This document shows positions 34,102 through 44,500 of a stretch of DNA of 64,000 bases, one piece after another. This stretch comes from Rubrivivax sp. (GTDB lineage Bacteria > Pseudomonadota > Gammaproteobacteria > Burkholderiales > Burkholderiaceae_C): the NCBI GenBank assembly GCA_030681795.1, contig JAUXRG010000090.1:124001-188000 (forward strand), given 5' to 3'. The notes beneath the pieces were generated by a model. That model had not been told where the DNA came from and did not search any database. It saw only the letters and a program-made list of their open reading frames with translations. The translations under genes were made by a program, and so were the position numbers. How positions within the stretch are numbered: position 1 is the stretch's first letter; every line of letters begins with the position of its first letter.

Positions 34102-34869
34102 ATGGAACCCCAACCCGCGACCTCCACACCGACCTCGGCATTGCCGCCCCATGCGCCCTTGCCGGCCTACTACCGCGACGAGGTCGAACATGTGCAGTTC
34201 CTGCAGCGCATCTTCGACGACACCGCGCCCGACTACGACCGCATCGAGCGCGTGCTCGCCTTCGGCTCCGGCCGCCGGTACCGGCGCAATGCGCTGCAGC
34301 GCGCCGGCCTGGGCGAGGGTGCACAGGTGCTCGACGTGGGCATAGGCACCGGCCTGGTGGCGCGCGAGGCGCTGAAGCTGATCGTTCCAGGGGGCAACCT
34401 CATCGGCGTGGACCCCAGCCCCGGCATGATGGGCGAAGTGGCCTTGCCCGGGGTCGAACTGATGATTGGCCGCGCCGAGGCGTTGCCCCGGCCCGATGCA
34501 AGCTGCGATTTCGTCAGCATGGGCTATGCACTGCGGCACATCGCCGACCTCAGCGCGGCGTTCTCCGAATTCCACCGCGTGCTGCGGCCGGGCGGCCGCT
34601 TGCTGGTGCTGGAGATCACCAAGCCCACCGGGCGCGTAGCCGCCCTGCTGCTCAAAGGCTACATGCGCACCGTGGTGCCATGGATCGCGCGCGGCGTGGC
34701 GCGCCGCAGCGACACCTCCACGCTTTGGCGCTACTACTGGGACACCATCGAAGCCTGCGTGCCGCCAGACACGGTGCTGGCCGCGTTGCGCGCCGCCGGG
34801 TTCGACGACGCCAAGCGTCACGTCGAGCTCGGCATCTTCTCCGAGTACACCGCCGTCAAGGCGGGCTGA
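34102..34869 (+). CDS. class I SAM-dependent methyltransferase (UbiE-like)
   Basis: A 255-residue methyltransferase. SAM motif I is VLDVGIGTGLVAREA, motif II VDPSPGM, post-motif SCDFVSMGYALRHIADL, then RPGGRLLVLEITKPTG, very close to the UbiE pattern. The N-terminus has FDDTAPDYDRIERVLAFGSGRRYRR. It may act on a quinone or another lipid, but it lacks the quinone operon, so it could be a paralogue with another substrate. ATG 34102 (MEPQPATS) is chosen; the in-frame ATG at 34018 overlaps the previous gene. Confidence 0.88.
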   Translation: MEPQPATSTPTSALPPHAPLPAYYRDEVEHVQFLQRIFDDTAPDYDRIERVLAFGSGRRYRRNALQRAGLGEGAQVLDVGIGTGLVAREALKLIVPGGNLIGVDPSPGMMGEVALPGVELMIGRAEALPRPDASCDFVSMGYALRHIADLSAAFSEFHRVLRPGGRLLVLEITKPTGRVAALLLKGYMRTVVPWIARGVARRSDTSTLWRYYWDTIEACVPPDTVLAALRAAGFDDAKRHVELGIFSEYTAVKAG

Positions 34870-34951
34870 ACCACCCGCAGACCCGGCAGGGGCACGCCGG
34901 GCGAGCCCGCACAATGCGCGCTGATCCGCGAACCTGTCGAAGCCCCCCACC

Positions 34952-37861
34952 ATGAAGATTGACTGGATGTTCAGGAAGTACGTGGCGCCCACGCGCGACA
35001 CGCCCACTCCCGCCGCCGCCAAGGCTGCCGCTGCCGCCTCGAACCGGGCGGCCCAGGCCGCCGCGCCCGCGCCGGCTCCGGTGGACTGGCAGCCCCGGCT
35101 GCAAGCGGCGCTGGGCGACGACGCGGCGCTGCTGGCGCTGGCCGGCGAGGCCGCGCCGCTGGACATCAAGCTGGCAGCCGTTTCGGCGCTGACGGGCGAA
35201 GCCGCGATGAAGCAGGCCGAGCGCGAATTCCGCAACCACGACCGTCGCGTGCACCGCGTCGCCAAGCAGCGCTACCAGGCCCTGGTGAGCCAGCGCGAAA
35301 CCCGTGCGCAAGCCGCGAACCTGATCGCCGCGGCCCGGGCGCTCGTGGGTGAGGCGCAACTGCCGGTCAACCGCCTCGTCGACCTGGACCACGCCTGGCA
35401 GGCCCTGGACGCGGCGGCCGTCGAGGAAGCGCAACGCAGCGAGTTCACCGCCCTGCTGGCGCAGCTGGCCGCCCACAGCCGCGAAAGCGCCGACCGGGCG
35501 CTGCGCCTGAAGCGTTGGACCGCCGACGCGCGGGCGGCTCTGGCCGCGCTGCAGGCCACCTGCAAGGCCGCCGCCGACGGCACGCGCACGCGCGAAGACC
35601 TCGCCACGGCCACCCTCGCCGCGAACGCCAGCCTGCAGGCGTGGCCCGACGACGAAGCCGGCGCGGCCCTGTGCGAAGCGCTGCGTGGCAGCCTGCGCCA
35701 TGCCGCCCCGCTAGACGACCGTTTGGCCCTGCTCGACGAGCTGGCACAGCCGGCGCCCGCAACCCCAACCGTCACCCCCGCGCCGGCACCCGAGAGGCCC
35801 GCCACGCCGGTGGATGCGCCCGCCGAGCTCGCTGCAGAGGCACTGGCCGAGGCACCTGCCGATGCACCCGTGCAGGCACCTGCCGATACACCCGCGGAGG
35901 CACCCGCGGAAGCACCCGCGGAAGCTCCGACAGAGGCACTGGCCGAAGCCACCGTGGATGCACCTTCCGAGGTCTCGGTGGATGCACCCGCCGATGCGTC
36001 GCCCGATGCGCCAGCCGCTGCGCGCGAGGACGCGCCGCGCGACGCCACGCAGCGCTGGCAGCAGCTGGCGCCGCTGGACGACGCTGCGTTGGCCGAGGCG
36101 CTGAACCGTCGCTTCGAACAATGGCAGCAGGGCCGCGAAGACGCGCGCCAGGCGCACCGCGCCCAACGCCGCGAGCAGGCCAAGGACCAGCAGCGCGCCG
36201 TGCGCAGCGAACGCAGCAAGACGCTGGCCGCGGCGCTCGAGCTCGCCGAAACGGCGATCACCGCGGGGCACCTGGCCGAGACCCACGCGCATCTGGTGAA
36301 CATCGACGAGCTCTTGCACGGTGGCGCCAGCGCCGGCGAGCTGCGGGCGCGCATCGATGCATTGCAGGCCCAGTACGCACAGCTCAAGGGCTGGCAGCAT
36401 TGGAGCGGCGGCGTGGCCCGCGACGAGCTCGTGCTGCAGGCCGAAGCGCTGGCCGCCGCCACGGCGGGCGCGGGCCTGCCCGGCGGCATCAAGCTCTCCG
36501 TCAAGCAGCGGGCCGAAACCATAGACGAGATGCGCGCGCGCTGGAAGGAACTCGACCGCCTGGGCGGCGCCACCAGCCGGGCCCTGTGGCAACGTTTCGA
36601 CAGCGCACTCAAACAGGCCTACGAGCCGGTCGCCGCGCAGGTGGCGGCCCAGCGCGCCGCGCGTGAACAGAACCTGCAATTGCGCCGCGCGCTCATCGAA
36701 GCCCTGGACGCCGTGGCCCTGCCCGAGCCGGGAGAAGGAGAAGGCCAGGCGCAGCCCCCCGACTGGAAGACCCTGGCCGTGGCGCTGGACCATTTCCAGA
36801 CCGAATGGCGCAAGCTCGGTCCGCTGGAGCACACCGTGCCGCACAAGGCACGCGAGAGCCTGGTCGAGCGCATGCGGCAGGCCATGGGCCGGCTCGAAGC
36901 ACCACTGGGCGAGGTCCGGCGCAACGCCCAGACCGCGCGCGAAGAGCTCATCGCTCGCGCCCGGGCGCTCGGCGCCGAGGCCGGCGAAGGCTCGCTGGCG
37001 CGCGATACGGTGGACCGCGTGCGCGCGCTGCAAGGCGAGTGGCAGCAGCAGGCCAAGGCGCTGCCGCTGGCGCGCGGCGCCGAGAACGCGATGTGGGCCG
37101 AATTCAAGGGCGCCATCGACGCCATCTTCAGCGCGCGGGACGCCGTTTTCAGCGCCCGCGAAGCCGAGTTCCAGGCCCATGGCGCCGAGCGAGCGGCGCT
37201 CATCGAACGCCTGGAGGCCTTCACCGCAGACACGCCCGTGGGCGAGCTCAAGCGCGGCCTGGCCGAAGTGGACACGCTATGGCAACGCGCCGGGCCCGCG
37301 CCGCGCCACGACGCCGCGGCGCTGGACGGCCGATTCCGCCATGCCCGAGAGGCGGCGCGCCAGTGGCTGGCCGGCAGCGCGCAGCGCGCCTGGCACGCCA
37401 CCTGCGACGCCCTGGCCGCCAAGCTGGCACTGTGCGAGGCGTTGGAGCAAAGCGCCGATCGTGGCGCAGCGCAGGCCGCCTTGCCCGAGCGCTGGGCCGC
37501 GCTGCCTGCCTTGCCCGCGGGCTGGGAACAGGCCCTGGCACGGCGTGCCGGGCTGGCCGAAACCGGCCGCGGCAGCGTAGCCGTCAAAGAGGCCAGCGAC
37601 GCGCTGCTGCTGAAGCTGGAAGACGACCTGCAGATCGATTCGCCGCTGGCCAGCCAGCAGGCCCGGCGCGACATCAAGCTGCATGCGCTGAAAGCCGCGC
37701 TCGAGAGCCGCAGCGCCGGCGCGCACCCGCCCCTGGAGCCCGACGCGATGCTCTGCGTGCTGCTCGCGCGGCCGGGCCTGGAGCCGGCCCAGCGCGAGCG
37801 GCTGGCCGCCATCCTGGCCGCCGTCCGCGCCCAGGGAGGGGGCGGCGCGAGCCGGGGCTGA
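34952..37861 (+). CDS. large DUF349 domain protein
   Basis: A 969-residue cytoplasmic helical protein with several DUF349 repeats (for example RWKELDRLGG, EWRKLGPLEHTVPHKARE, LQGEWQQQAKALPL, VDTLWQRAGPAPRHD). Between about residues 268 and 365 is an Ala/Pro/Glu/Asp-rich disordered linker with the repeated unit APAEAPAE, encoded by a 12-18 bp degenerate repeat at about 35810-36030. Function unknown; strongly coiled-coil and acidic. No signal peptide. Start MKIDWMFRKYV is typical of the family. Confidence 0.85.
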   Translation: MKIDWMFRKYVAPTRDTPTPAAAKAAAAASNRAAQAAAPAPAPVDWQPRLQAALGDDAALLALAGEAAPLDIKLAAVSALTGEAAMKQAEREFRNHDRRVHRVAKQRYQALVSQRETRAQAANLIAAARALVGEAQLPVNRLVDLDHAWQALDAAAVEEAQRSEFTALLAQLAAHSRESADRALRLKRWTADARAALAALQATCKAAADGTRTREDLATATLAANASLQAWPDDEAGAALCEALRGSLRHAAPLDDRLALLDELAQPAPATPTVTPAPAPERPATPVDAPAELAAEALAEAPADAPVQAPADTPAEAPAEAPAEAPTEALAEATVDAPSEVSVDAPADASPDAPAAAREDAPRDATQRWQQLAPLDDAALAEALNRRFEQWQQGREDARQAHRAQRREQAKDQQRAVRSERSKTLAAALELAETAITAGHLAETHAHLVNIDELLHGGASAGELRARIDALQAQYAQLKGWQHWSGGVARDELVLQAEALAAATAGAGLPGGIKLSVKQRAETIDEMRARWKELDRLGGATSRALWQRFDSALKQAYEPVAAQVAAQRAAREQNLQLRRALIEALDAVALPEPGEGEGQAQPPDWKTLAVALDHFQTEWRKLGPLEHTVPHKARESLVERMRQAMGRLEAPLGEVRRNAQTAREELIARARALGAEAGEGSLARDTVDRVRALQGEWQQQAKALPLARGAENAMWAEFKGAIDAIFSARDAVFSAREAEFQAHGAERAALIERLEAFTADTPVGELKRGLAEVDTLWQRAGPAPRHDAAALDGRFRHAREAARQWLAGSAQRAWHATCDALAAKLALCEALEQSADRGAAQAALPERWAALPALPAGWEQALARRAGLAETGRGSVAVKEASDALLLKLEDDLQIDSPLASQQARRDIKLHALKAALESRSAGAHPPLEPDAMLCVLLARPGLEPAQRERLAAILAAVRAQGGGGASRG

Positions 37862-37869
37862 GGCAGGCG

Positions 37870-38553
37870 TCAGAGCTGTTCGAGCGTGGTGCGGGTGGCC
37901 TGCTTCCAGACCGAGGGCGGCTGCCCCGAGCGCAAGCGCACCAGGTAGACCTCGTCGTTGCCCTGTTTGATGCGGGCCACGGCTTCGGCCACCGGGATGT
38001 CGAGCAGGGCGGCAAGGGCCAGCGGGTTCACACCGCCATGGGCGACGATGGCCACGCTGCCCGAGCCGTGCCTGGCCAGGATGTCGCGCACCGCCCCCTT
38101 CACCCGGTCGGCCTGGCTTTGCAGCGATTCACCGCCGTCCAGCCCGTCCTCGAGGCGGCCGCCTCGCTTGCCGAACTCGGCGAAGAGCTCCGCGCTGCGC
38201 TCATCCTCGAAGATGCCTTCGAATTTGCCGAAGGAGCGCTCGTTGAGGGCAGGCAGCGCGGTGACCGGTGTCTTGCCGGCGAAGGCCGCAGCCGTTTCCT
38301 TCGCCCTTCGCAGACCGCTGCTGTAGATGTGGCCGAGTTCCACGCCGGCGAGCTTGGCGGCGAGTTCCGCCGCCTGGCGACGACCGGTCTCGTTGAGCAC
38401 ATTGTCGGTGGCGCCCTGCAGGCGCTTTTCCAGGTTCCACTGGGTCTGGCCGTGGCGCACCAGGTAGATGTCGAGCACCTTCTCGTCGGCTTGCGCCGCC
38501 CCGGCGAGGGTGGCGGCGAGCAAGGTGCCGATGAGGCGGAGATGGCGTGTCAT
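37870..38553 (-). CDS. secreted histidine phosphatase (phosphoglycerate mutase-like)
   Basis: A 227-residue branch-1 histidine acid phosphatase. After a signal peptide (MTRHLRLIGTLLAATLAGAAQA) comes the phospho-acceptor motif DIYLVRHGQTQWN, then SSGLRRAKETA, the acid Glu region NERSFGKFEG and VAIVAHGGVN. Periplasmic or secreted by inference. ATG 38553 with GGGAG 8 bases upstream is preferred over the ATG at 38577, which overlaps the stop of the phytase-like gene. The two secreted phosphoesterase-type genes form an operon. Confidence 0.9.
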   Translation of the reverse strand: MTRHLRLIGTLLAATLAGAAQADEKVLDIYLVRHGQTQWNLEKRLQGATDNVLNETGRRQAAELAAKLAGVELGHIYSSGLRRAKETAAAFAGKTPVTALPALNERSFGKFEGIFEDERSAELFAEFGKRGGRLEDGLDGGESLQSQADRVKGAVRDILARHGSGSVAIVAHGGVNPLALAALLDIPVAEAVARIKQGNDEVYLVRLRSGQPPSVWKQATRTTLEQL

Positions 38554-38573
38554 GTCTACTGCTCCCTTGTGGC

Positions 38574-39944
38574 TCATTGGGCCTTCAACAGCTCGGCCAC
38601 GCGAAGCAGGATGAACTCGTTGTCGTCGTTCCTTCCGAGCTGACGACCGGAGGAATAGGGCAGGTTGTTGTCGTTGGCGACAACGATATGTTCGGCGTCC
38701 ACCACATCCACATCCTCGATGGTGACGAAGGGGAAAGTGAACTTGCCGTCCTTGCCGCCCACTCGGGCGATACCCTGAGGGTCGGCGATATCGAGCAAGT
38801 CGATGTAGCCGATCTTGCGCACGAAACCATCGGCGTCGGCGTTCTTCAGGCTGACCTTGTAGACGCGCTTGAACTTGGCGGGCACGTTCTGGCAGTCAGG
38901 CCGGGCCGGGCCGTTGCACGCGGTGTCGGCCAGGCCCTCGCCGTTGTCGCGCTCGATGATGAGGCCGGTATCGGCATCGATCATGTTGAAGTCGCCGATA
39001 TTGTTGCCGTTGACTTCCAGCGCGTACTTCCAGGAGCGGCTGGTCCACTCGCCCCGGGCAACGTTGAATTCGAGGATGCGCAGGTATTCGCGGCCATCCT
39101 TGCTCTCCCACTTCTTGTCGGTTTCGCTCCAAAGCGGACCTTCCAGCAGCGGGTAGAGAAACTGCCCGTCCTTCGACGCCGCCATGCCCTCGTAGCCGCG
39201 CGAGCGGCGCACCGGAGTAGAGAAGTTCGTGGCGGCCGGAGTGGTCGCCGGCGTGCTCACCGAGTAGTGGTCTGGGGAGCGCAGCAGCTTGCCATCCAGC
39301 CGCGTCTCGAACACGGCAAGCACCTTGCCCTTGCGGTCGGTCTTGACCAGGTATGGGCCCAGTTCGTCGCCGAACCAAACATGGTCGCCAATCAACTGGA
39401 TCGACTCGATGTCGAAATCTGCGCCGGTCAGGTAGCGCTGCTTGGTGCCTTCATTGACGACGAGGAAGGGCACTTTTTTGTCCGGGTCGTGAAGGAAGAC
39501 ACTGTCCAGGCGCTTGACGGCGCCGCTCTTCCAGTCCGGCTTGAGGTGGTGAAACATGAGCATGGCGTCGGGCGAATTGGCCTTGCTGCCGTAGCCGTTG
39601 TCGGACAGCACCCAGTAGCTGCCGTCTTTCATGGCCTTGATGCCGGAGAAGCCCTGCACCGGCTGGCCCTTGAAGGGCAGGCTGATCCCGGTGGGCTTGG
39701 GCGCCTCCTTGGCCGAGAGGTAGGAGCTGCCGGCGATGGATTCGAGACGATCCTCGCGGCGCGCGTCCGGCGTGGTGTATTTGCCCGAGGTGCGCAGGCT
39801 TTCCGGCGCATCCTTGGGGGCGTCGATGAAACTTCTGGCCGGCAGCGCGGCGTGACCGACCAGCGTGGCGGGAAAAGCCTGTTCGGCGGCGGCGGGAAGG
39901 GCAGCAAACAAAACGAGCGTGGGCAGCAGTCGGCGGATGCGCAT
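38574..39944 (-). CDS. secreted esterase-like phytase family protein
   Basis: A 456-residue periplasmic protein with signal peptide MRIRRLLPTLVLFAALPAAAE. Recognisable blocks of the PF13449-type family: QGFSGIKAMKDGSYWVLSDNGYGSK, FDIESIQLIGDHVWFGDELGPYL, RSRGYEGMAASKDGQFLYPLLEG, GDFNMIDADTGLIIERDNGEG and EDVDVVDAEHIVVANDNNLPYSSGR, a beta-propeller-like repeat with calcium-type acidic loops. The substrate (phosphate ester, glycerophosphodiester or other) is unknown. Starts an operon with the histidine phosphatase, suggesting phosphate scavenging. Confidence 0.87.
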   Translation of the reverse strand: MRIRRLLPTLVLFAALPAAAEQAFPATLVGHAALPARSFIDAPKDAPESLRTSGKYTTPDARREDRLESIAGSSYLSAKEAPKPTGISLPFKGQPVQGFSGIKAMKDGSYWVLSDNGYGSKANSPDAMLMFHHLKPDWKSGAVKRLDSVFLHDPDKKVPFLVVNEGTKQRYLTGADFDIESIQLIGDHVWFGDELGPYLVKTDRKGKVLAVFETRLDGKLLRSPDHYSVSTPATTPAATNFSTPVRRSRGYEGMAASKDGQFLYPLLEGPLWSETDKKWESKDGREYLRILEFNVARGEWTSRSWKYALEVNGNNIGDFNMIDADTGLIIERDNGEGLADTACNGPARPDCQNVPAKFKRVYKVSLKNADADGFVRKIGYIDLLDIADPQGIARVGGKDGKFTFPFVTIEDVDVVDAEHIVVANDNNLPYSSGRQLGRNDDNEFILLRVAELLKAQ

Positions 39945-40107
39945 GGGTTGTGTGAAGTGGGTCGATGACGCAGCCATGCTAGGCAGCGAAGATGGCAGGC
40001 ATATGACGCCGGGCAGGAAATCCAAATCCCCGGTTTGCTGCCCCTGGTCTGGCCGGGGTCCACGCTGCCTGCCCTGGCGGGTGGCCGGCGCCGACAATGC
40101 GCCCGGC

Positions 40108-40740
40108 ATGGAAACCGTCGCCGTCATCGACTTCGAAACCACCGGCATCTCGCACACGCAGGGTGCGCGCGCCACCGAGATTGCCGCCGTGCTGGTGCAA
40201 GGCGGGCAGATCGTCGGCCGCTTCCAGAGCCTGATGAACAGCGGCGCCTGGGTGCCGCCCTTCATCGAGCAGCTCACCGGCATCAGCAACGCCATGCTGA
40301 AAAACGCGCCGCCGGCCCGCGCGGTGATGCACGAGGTCATGCGCTTCACCCGTGGCGTGCCACTGGTGGCGCACAACGCGGCCTTCGACCGCGGCTTCTG
40401 GATGGCGGAGGCTGAGCGCGCGGGCTGCGAGGCCGACCCCGCGCACCGTTTCGCCTGCACCCTGTTGCTGGCGCGCCGGCTCTACCCGCAGGCCGCCAAC
40501 CACCGCTTGGGCACGCTGGCCGCGCTGCACCGCCTGCCCGACGCCGGCCGCGCCCACCGTGCCCTGGCCGACGCCGAGACCACCGCGCACTTGTTGCTGC
40601 GCATGCAGCAAGATGCCAGTGAGCGCTTTGCCGATGCGCTGGCGGGCGCCGCGGTCACGCACGGCCTGTTGTGCGAGTTGCAGCGGGCGCAGCGCACGCA
40701 GCTCGATCGCTGCGTGGCGCAATCCTTGAAGGCGACGTGA
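40108..40740 (+). CDS. DnaQ-type 3'-5' exonuclease
   Basis: A 210-residue DEDDh exonuclease. Exo I is AVIDFETTGISH (Asp, Glu), exo II is VAHNAAFDRGFW, exo III is HRALADAETTAHLL with the catalytic His and Asp. Resembles the epsilon proofreading subunit / RNase T-type nucleases but is not next to polymerase genes. ATG 40108 gives the family start METVAVIDFETTG; the upstream open frame is not homologous. Confidence 0.9.
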   Translation: METVAVIDFETTGISHTQGARATEIAAVLVQGGQIVGRFQSLMNSGAWVPPFIEQLTGISNAMLKNAPPARAVMHEVMRFTRGVPLVAHNAAFDRGFWMAEAERAGCEADPAHRFACTLLLARRLYPQAANHRLGTLAALHRLPDAGRAHRALADAETTAHLLLRMQQDASERFADALAGAAVTHGLLCELQRAQRTQLDRCVAQSLKAT

Positions 40741-40819
40741 CGTGAGGTGCGCCTGAACTTCATCACCAAGGAGCAGTTCGGTGGCGCCCGTGCGCAATCC
40801 CGCGCCCGGGGAAGGCTGC

Positions 40820-41141
40820 TCAGCGCTCCTGGCCGTCCTCGAAGTCGTCCTGCAGGATCGTTTCGCAGTCCTGGCCGCCGTAGAACACGCCGATGATGGA
40901 GACCTGCCCGGCGTCCACGTCGAACGCAATCACGGCGCGCTTAGTGGGTGATGCGCAGGCGGGGCCGGATGTCATCGCGCAGGGTGCCGCGATGGGGAAA
41001 GATCCGCAGGCTCTCGCAATAGCTGACGATGGCCCCGGTGCACCGCGCCGCGATGTCGGGCGAGGCTGCAGCGGCGATATAGCTATACAGGGCCGCGAGC
41101 TGCTCCTCGGCCTCGGGCGAGAAGACAACGCGGTAGTTCAC
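40820..41141 (-). pseudogene. parE: parE toxin, frameshifted
   Basis: A ParE/RelE-type toxin broken in two frames. The first 66 residues (MNYRVVFSPEAEEQLAALYSYIA, ending RPRLRITH) stop at 40941. The expected continuation KRAVIAFDVDAGQVSIIGVFYGGQD, typical of the ParE C-terminus, follows at once in another frame to 40820. The site reads CAC-T-AAG where CAC-TAC-AAG is expected, so two bases are missing. The toxin lacks its last active strand and is probably inert. Start ATG at 41141 overlaps parD by 4 bases. Confidence 0.82.
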
Positions 41142-41407
41142 CGCGCCTTGGCGTGCTCGGCGGCAAGACGGGCGCGCACCTGGTCAGCGCTGACGGCGCG
41201 GGAAGCGTCGGCCTTCAATGCATCGTAGGCCGGGCCTACTTGGCGGTGCAGCCAGTTGTCGACGGCGCGATCACGCGCCAGAAGGGCGCGCAGCCCATCG
41301 CGGATGACTTCGCTTTCAGTGGCGTACTCGCCCGCTCGCACCTTGGCTTTCACCGCGTCAGCCATTTCGTTGGGCAGGGTGATGCTCAGTTGCTGTGTCG
41401 TTCGCAC
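41138..41407 (-). CDS. parD: ParD family antitoxin (ribbon-helix-helix)
   Basis: An 89-residue antitoxin: MRTTQQLSITLPNEMADAVKAKVRAGEYATESEVIRDGLRAL in segments is the RHH DNA-binding half, and the charged C-terminus would wrap the toxin. The family opening with LPNEMA and GEYATESEVIR is diagnostic of CC2985-type ParD. Intact, unlike its toxin partner. The palindrome at 41431 is a likely operator. Confidence 0.92.
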   Translation of the reverse strand: MRTTQQLSITLPNEMADAVKAKVRAGEYATESEVIRDGLRALLARDRAVDNWLHRQVGPAYDALKADASRAVSADQVRARLAAEHAKAR

Positions 41408-41430
41408 GGGCCGCCTCCAATCGCATTGAT

Positions 41431-41443
41431 AGGATTTAATCCT
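41431..41443. promoter_or_regulatory. palindrome upstream of parD
   Basis: AGGAT-TTA-ATCCT, a perfect 5-bp inverted repeat in an otherwise AT-richer stretch, 24 bases before the parD start. Ribbon-helix-helix antitoxins bind such short palindromes to autoregulate their operon; binding is inferred. Confidence 0.45.
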
Positions 41444-41545
41444 GTCACCCCGGTTGCCAGGAACGTTTCCGGCGCGCGGGTCCCCCTCTCGAGGTGCGCC
41501 GCCTGGACCCGCTTGGAGAGCATTCCATTCGCACCGCCCGTCAGG

Positions 41546-44500
41546 TCAGCCCCCCTGCCAGCGCTCACCCTGAGGCCCGCTGCGGCGGGCGCGGCCCAGG
41601 GCTTCGAGGGTGGCCAGGATGGTGGGCAGACGTTCGCGCCAGCGGCCGCGGGCAGTGAAGCGGGCTTCGAGCTCGACTGTCGACAGGGCGTGGCCGCTGG
41701 CGGCCAGCACCTCGGCCACGGCCTTGATCTGCTCGGGCAGGCCGGCGGGCCAGGCGCGCTTGACCACCGCGGCGGCGGCGGCGGCAACGGCGGCGCTTGC
41801 GCCGGCCGCTGGCGCCTCGCCCGCCCCCTCGCCCGCCTCGCCCGCCTCGCCCCTCACGCCCCCCACGCCTGCATCTCCGGGGCCCATGTCCATCGTCGAT
41901 TGCGCCGCCCCACTGCCCTGTGCGCGCTGCTGGAACTCGGGGCGCAGCCAGCGCACCGTGCCGGCGGCTTCTTCGGCGGCGCGCCGGGCGTTCAGGGCCA
42001 CCAGGCGTTCGAGCAGGGTCTCGACGGCCGAGTTTCGAGCTTCAGCGCGGGCTTCGGTATGGCGGGGGTCGGTCAGCGCTGTTTGCAGGTCAGACCAGCC
42101 ATAGGCGGCCAGCACCGCGGCGTCGAGTTCGTCGTGCAGGCTGCCCAGCACAGACACCAGGCCCTGGGTGTGGATCGCCTTGTCCTTGGCGTTCAGCGGC
42201 TCGGCGCGGCGCAGCTTCTCCAGCACGTTGTACATGCCGGTCAGCGTGAGCTCGGGGTGCGCGGCCTGCTGCGCCTTGCGGTGGGCGTCGAGTTGTTCGG
42301 CGAGGGCGCGGATGCGGGTGGTGAGGTCGGGGGTGAGGCCGGTGTCGTCGCTGGGGAAGGGGAAGGGCTCGAAGCAGCGTGTGTTGTTGTAGACCGGGCG
42401 GTCTTCAAGCGTGCCGCCGGCCACCAGCGCCCAGTTCACGTGCACGCAGCTCGACAAGACGCCCAACAACAACCCATCGTCGCTGGCCACGACGCGGATC
42501 TTCTGGTCTGGCAGCACATCGCTCTCGATGAACGAAAAGACGCGGTGCTTTGCGGTCTCGGTCGTACCGATATAGCGACGAAGGCCCGCCAACGCGTAGC
42601 GCATCGCCGGGCGCTTCTCGCCGAAGAGCCACCAATCGCGACGATGCGAATCTCGTTTGACGGTCAAGCGGAACGGCTTCACACGATCGAGGATCCGTTG
42701 GTAGGCGTTGGGGAACTTGATCCGCGCCTCCGCTTCGTCAAGGCCGAAGAAGTCAATGATGTACACGTCGCGTGGCGACTGAACCAGGTCGCGGCCGTTC
42801 ATGTACTTGCGAATCGAACCGCGCTCGATCGACAGAAGCGGGTCATCCGATGGGACCACGAACCCCTCACCAACGAGTATCACGCCCATGAACGACAGGC
42901 CGGCGTTGGCCAGGAGCGCGTGGGTGCACGAAACGTTCGCCCCCACGGTGAGGTCATCGTGGATCTCACCCGCTCGCTCAGTGAGATCAACGTCCACCTC
43001 ACCGTCAGCCCCTTCACGCTCGTCGACGGAGCGCAGCAGGCGCCCCACGGTGTACCCGCCGCAGCCCACCGTCATGGCGATTCGCACGCTGGCGCCGTTG
43101 GTGCTATCCACCCAAGGGTGATCCGGGATTGCGAAGGCCAGGCCCAACTGCGGCGAAGCACTGCGATGTTCGGCCACCACCTGTCGATTGAAGATCATCG
43201 TCAGGCTGTTCGTGGTGATCAGGCCGAACCGGCGCGCCTCGCTTTGGCGCACCAATTGAGCAGCGTGATTCCACCAGTACATGACGAAGTCCGCGCTCTC
43301 GGGTACCGCCGGGCAGACCGCGCGCAACGCCTCGACATAGCCATCCCCCAGGGCCTCGCGCATCCTCTTGTTGCCGATGAACGGCGGATTCCCCACGATG
43401 AAATCCGCCTTCGGCCACTCGGCGGCGCGCGGGTTCAGGTAGCGCCACTGCGGCACCAGCGCCGTCTCGTCGGGCACGGGCTCGCCCGTCACCGGGTGCG
43501 TCTTGAAGGTCTTGCCGTCCCAGCGCGTGACCAGCGCGCCGGCTTCGTCACGCATCGGCGCCTGGCCGTCGTAGGCGAGCACGGCGTCGCGGTGCTCGAT
43601 GTTGCCGTAGTCGTGGATCACCGGCTCGGCCACTGAGGCATTGCCGAAGCTGCGGATGTGCCACTGCAGGTAGCCGATCCACAGCACCAGCTCGGCCAGC
43701 GCGGCGGCGCGCTCGTTGATCTCGATGCCCAGCAGCTGCTGCGGCGTCACCGTCTCGCCGGCAAAACCCAACCGGGCCTGGGTGTCGCCCAGGGCTTCGA
43801 GCTGGCCCAGCACCTCGCCTTCCAGGCGCTTCAGGTGCTCCAGCGTGACGTAGAGGAAGTTGCCGCTGCCGCAGGCCGGGTCGAGCACGCGCGTGGTGCA
43901 CAGGCGGTGGTGGAAGCGGCGGATCTCCGCGCGCGCCTGCTCCAGCTTGTCGTCGCGCTTCTTCCCTTCCAGCGCATTGGCCTCGGTGGCCAGCAGCAGC
44001 GCCGCGGCCTGGGCGTCGGCCCAGTCGGCACGCAGCGGCTCCACCACCGTGGGCAGCACGAGGCGCTCCACATACGCGCGCGGCGTGTAGTGCGCGCCCA
44101 GGGCGTGGCGCTCGGCGGGGTCCAGCGCGCGCTCGAGCAGGGTGCCGAAGATGGCGGGCTCGACCTCGCGCCAGTTCGAGCCGGCGGCGTCGAGCAGGCC
44201 GTCGACATGCTCGCGCGTGAGCGGCAGCACGTAGTCGGCCTGGCCCCAGCCCTTGAAGAGCTTGCCGTTGAAGCGCAGCACGGGGGTGGCCAGCGCGGCG
44301 CTGAAGCCGCCGCGGTCCATATCGGCCCAGAGCACGCGCAGCATCTGGCGCAGCGTCTCGGGGTCGTCGCGGTGGCGGCGGATGAGGGCGACGAAGGCGC
44401 CCTCGCCACCCGCCGCCTTGGGCCCCACCTTGGGTAGGAGGCCCACGTCTTCGGCAAACATGCTGAACAGGCAGCGCGTGAGGAACGCGGCCACGTGCTC

